From Hanstruepera neustonica (lineage in GTDB: Bacteria > Bacteroidota > Bacteroidia > Flavobacteriales > Flavobacteriaceae), in the NCBI RefSeq assembly GCF_002895005.1, contig NZ_POWF01000004.1:62001-126000 (forward strand): DNA of 64,000 nt. The letters are read 5' to 3'. Within the stretch, counting starts at the first letter, position 1; every line of letters starts with the position of its first letter. The translations under genes and the position numbers were made by a program. This document shows, piece by piece, positions 63,991 to 64,000 of this stretch. A model generated the notes under the pieces. The model saw only the letters and a program-made list of their open reading frames with translations. It searched no databases and was not told the origin of the DNA.

Positions 63991-64000
63991 TTGGTTTGTA

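Overview
The window looks like a chromosomal segment of a marine-type member of the Flavobacteriaceae (Bacteroidetes). The reasons are an AT-rich genome, proteins with Bacteroidetes-type features (fused LpxC/FabZ, PorX with a PglZ domain, three secreted proteins ending in type A T9SS sorting domains), and many genes preceded by the Bacteroidetes -7 promoter element TAnnTTTG in place of a sigma-70 type -10 box. I see no rRNA, tRNA, CRISPR array, insertion sequence or prophage. Nothing was computed or searched. Domain and family calls come from reading the translated proteins against remembered families.

Layout. 1-8.7 kb is housekeeping: a truncated mutS2, an alpha/beta hydrolase lipoprotein, TerC, a small lipoprotein, an XRE regulator, an M14 carboxypeptidase followed by an Lrp/AsnC regulator and a DinB-fold protein, aroB, and proline dehydrogenase. 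8.7-31.8 kb is a Wzx/Wzy-type surface polysaccharide locus, almost all on the minus strand: Wzc and Wza, a PglF/WbpM-like 4,6-dehydratase, two DegT-family aminotransferases, a PglC-like initiating phosphosugar transferase, five glycosyltransferases, two asparagine-synthase-like amidotransferases, a Wzy-like polymerase, a MurJ/Wzx-like flippase and a polysaccharide deacetylase. A plus-strand pair of FemAB/GNAT-like paralogues (15.2-17.4 kb) splits the locus in two. The gene set suggests a polymer whose first sugar is bacillosamine-like (2,4-diamino-trideoxy), with amide and acyl decorations.

32.2-36.1 kb encodes a 1294-residue T9SS-exported protein: a propeller-like N-terminus, eleven Ig-like modules and a sorting domain. 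Its coding sequence holds a 426-bp unit repeated in tandem with a single base difference between the two central copies. 36.2-40.7 kb (minus) runs from porX through tsaE and a short signal-peptide ORF to an alanine-dehydrogenase-family gene and a small DUF4258-like gene. 40.8-48.2 kb (plus) is the lipid A and neighbouring operon: HD phosphohydrolase, lpxD, lpxC/fabZ, lpxA, efp, a second lpxD-like gene, an NTF2-like gene and sucD.

48.3-60.3 kb holds fabG, a VWA membrane protein, a prohibitin-like protein, a TruA-like paralogue with an altered active-site motif, a stress group (Dps, MscS, a DUF1328 membrane peptide, a secreted protein), DUF2461, a GreA-like protein with a conserved neighbour of unknown function, DUF72, a thioesterase, a second MscS and a DUF3817 protein. 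The right edge has two convergent T9SS cargo genes, a leucine-rich-repeat protein and a vanadium-haloperoxidase-like protein, with overlapping stop codons.

The strongest points for a second look are the modular T9SS protein with near-identical tandem repeats and alternating cysteines, the polysaccharide locus with paired FemAB-like and paired AsnB-like enzymes but no PglD-like acetyltransferase, the apparent loss of both alanine dehydrogenase catalytic residues, the second LpxD-like enzyme, the variant TruA and the Gre-like protein.
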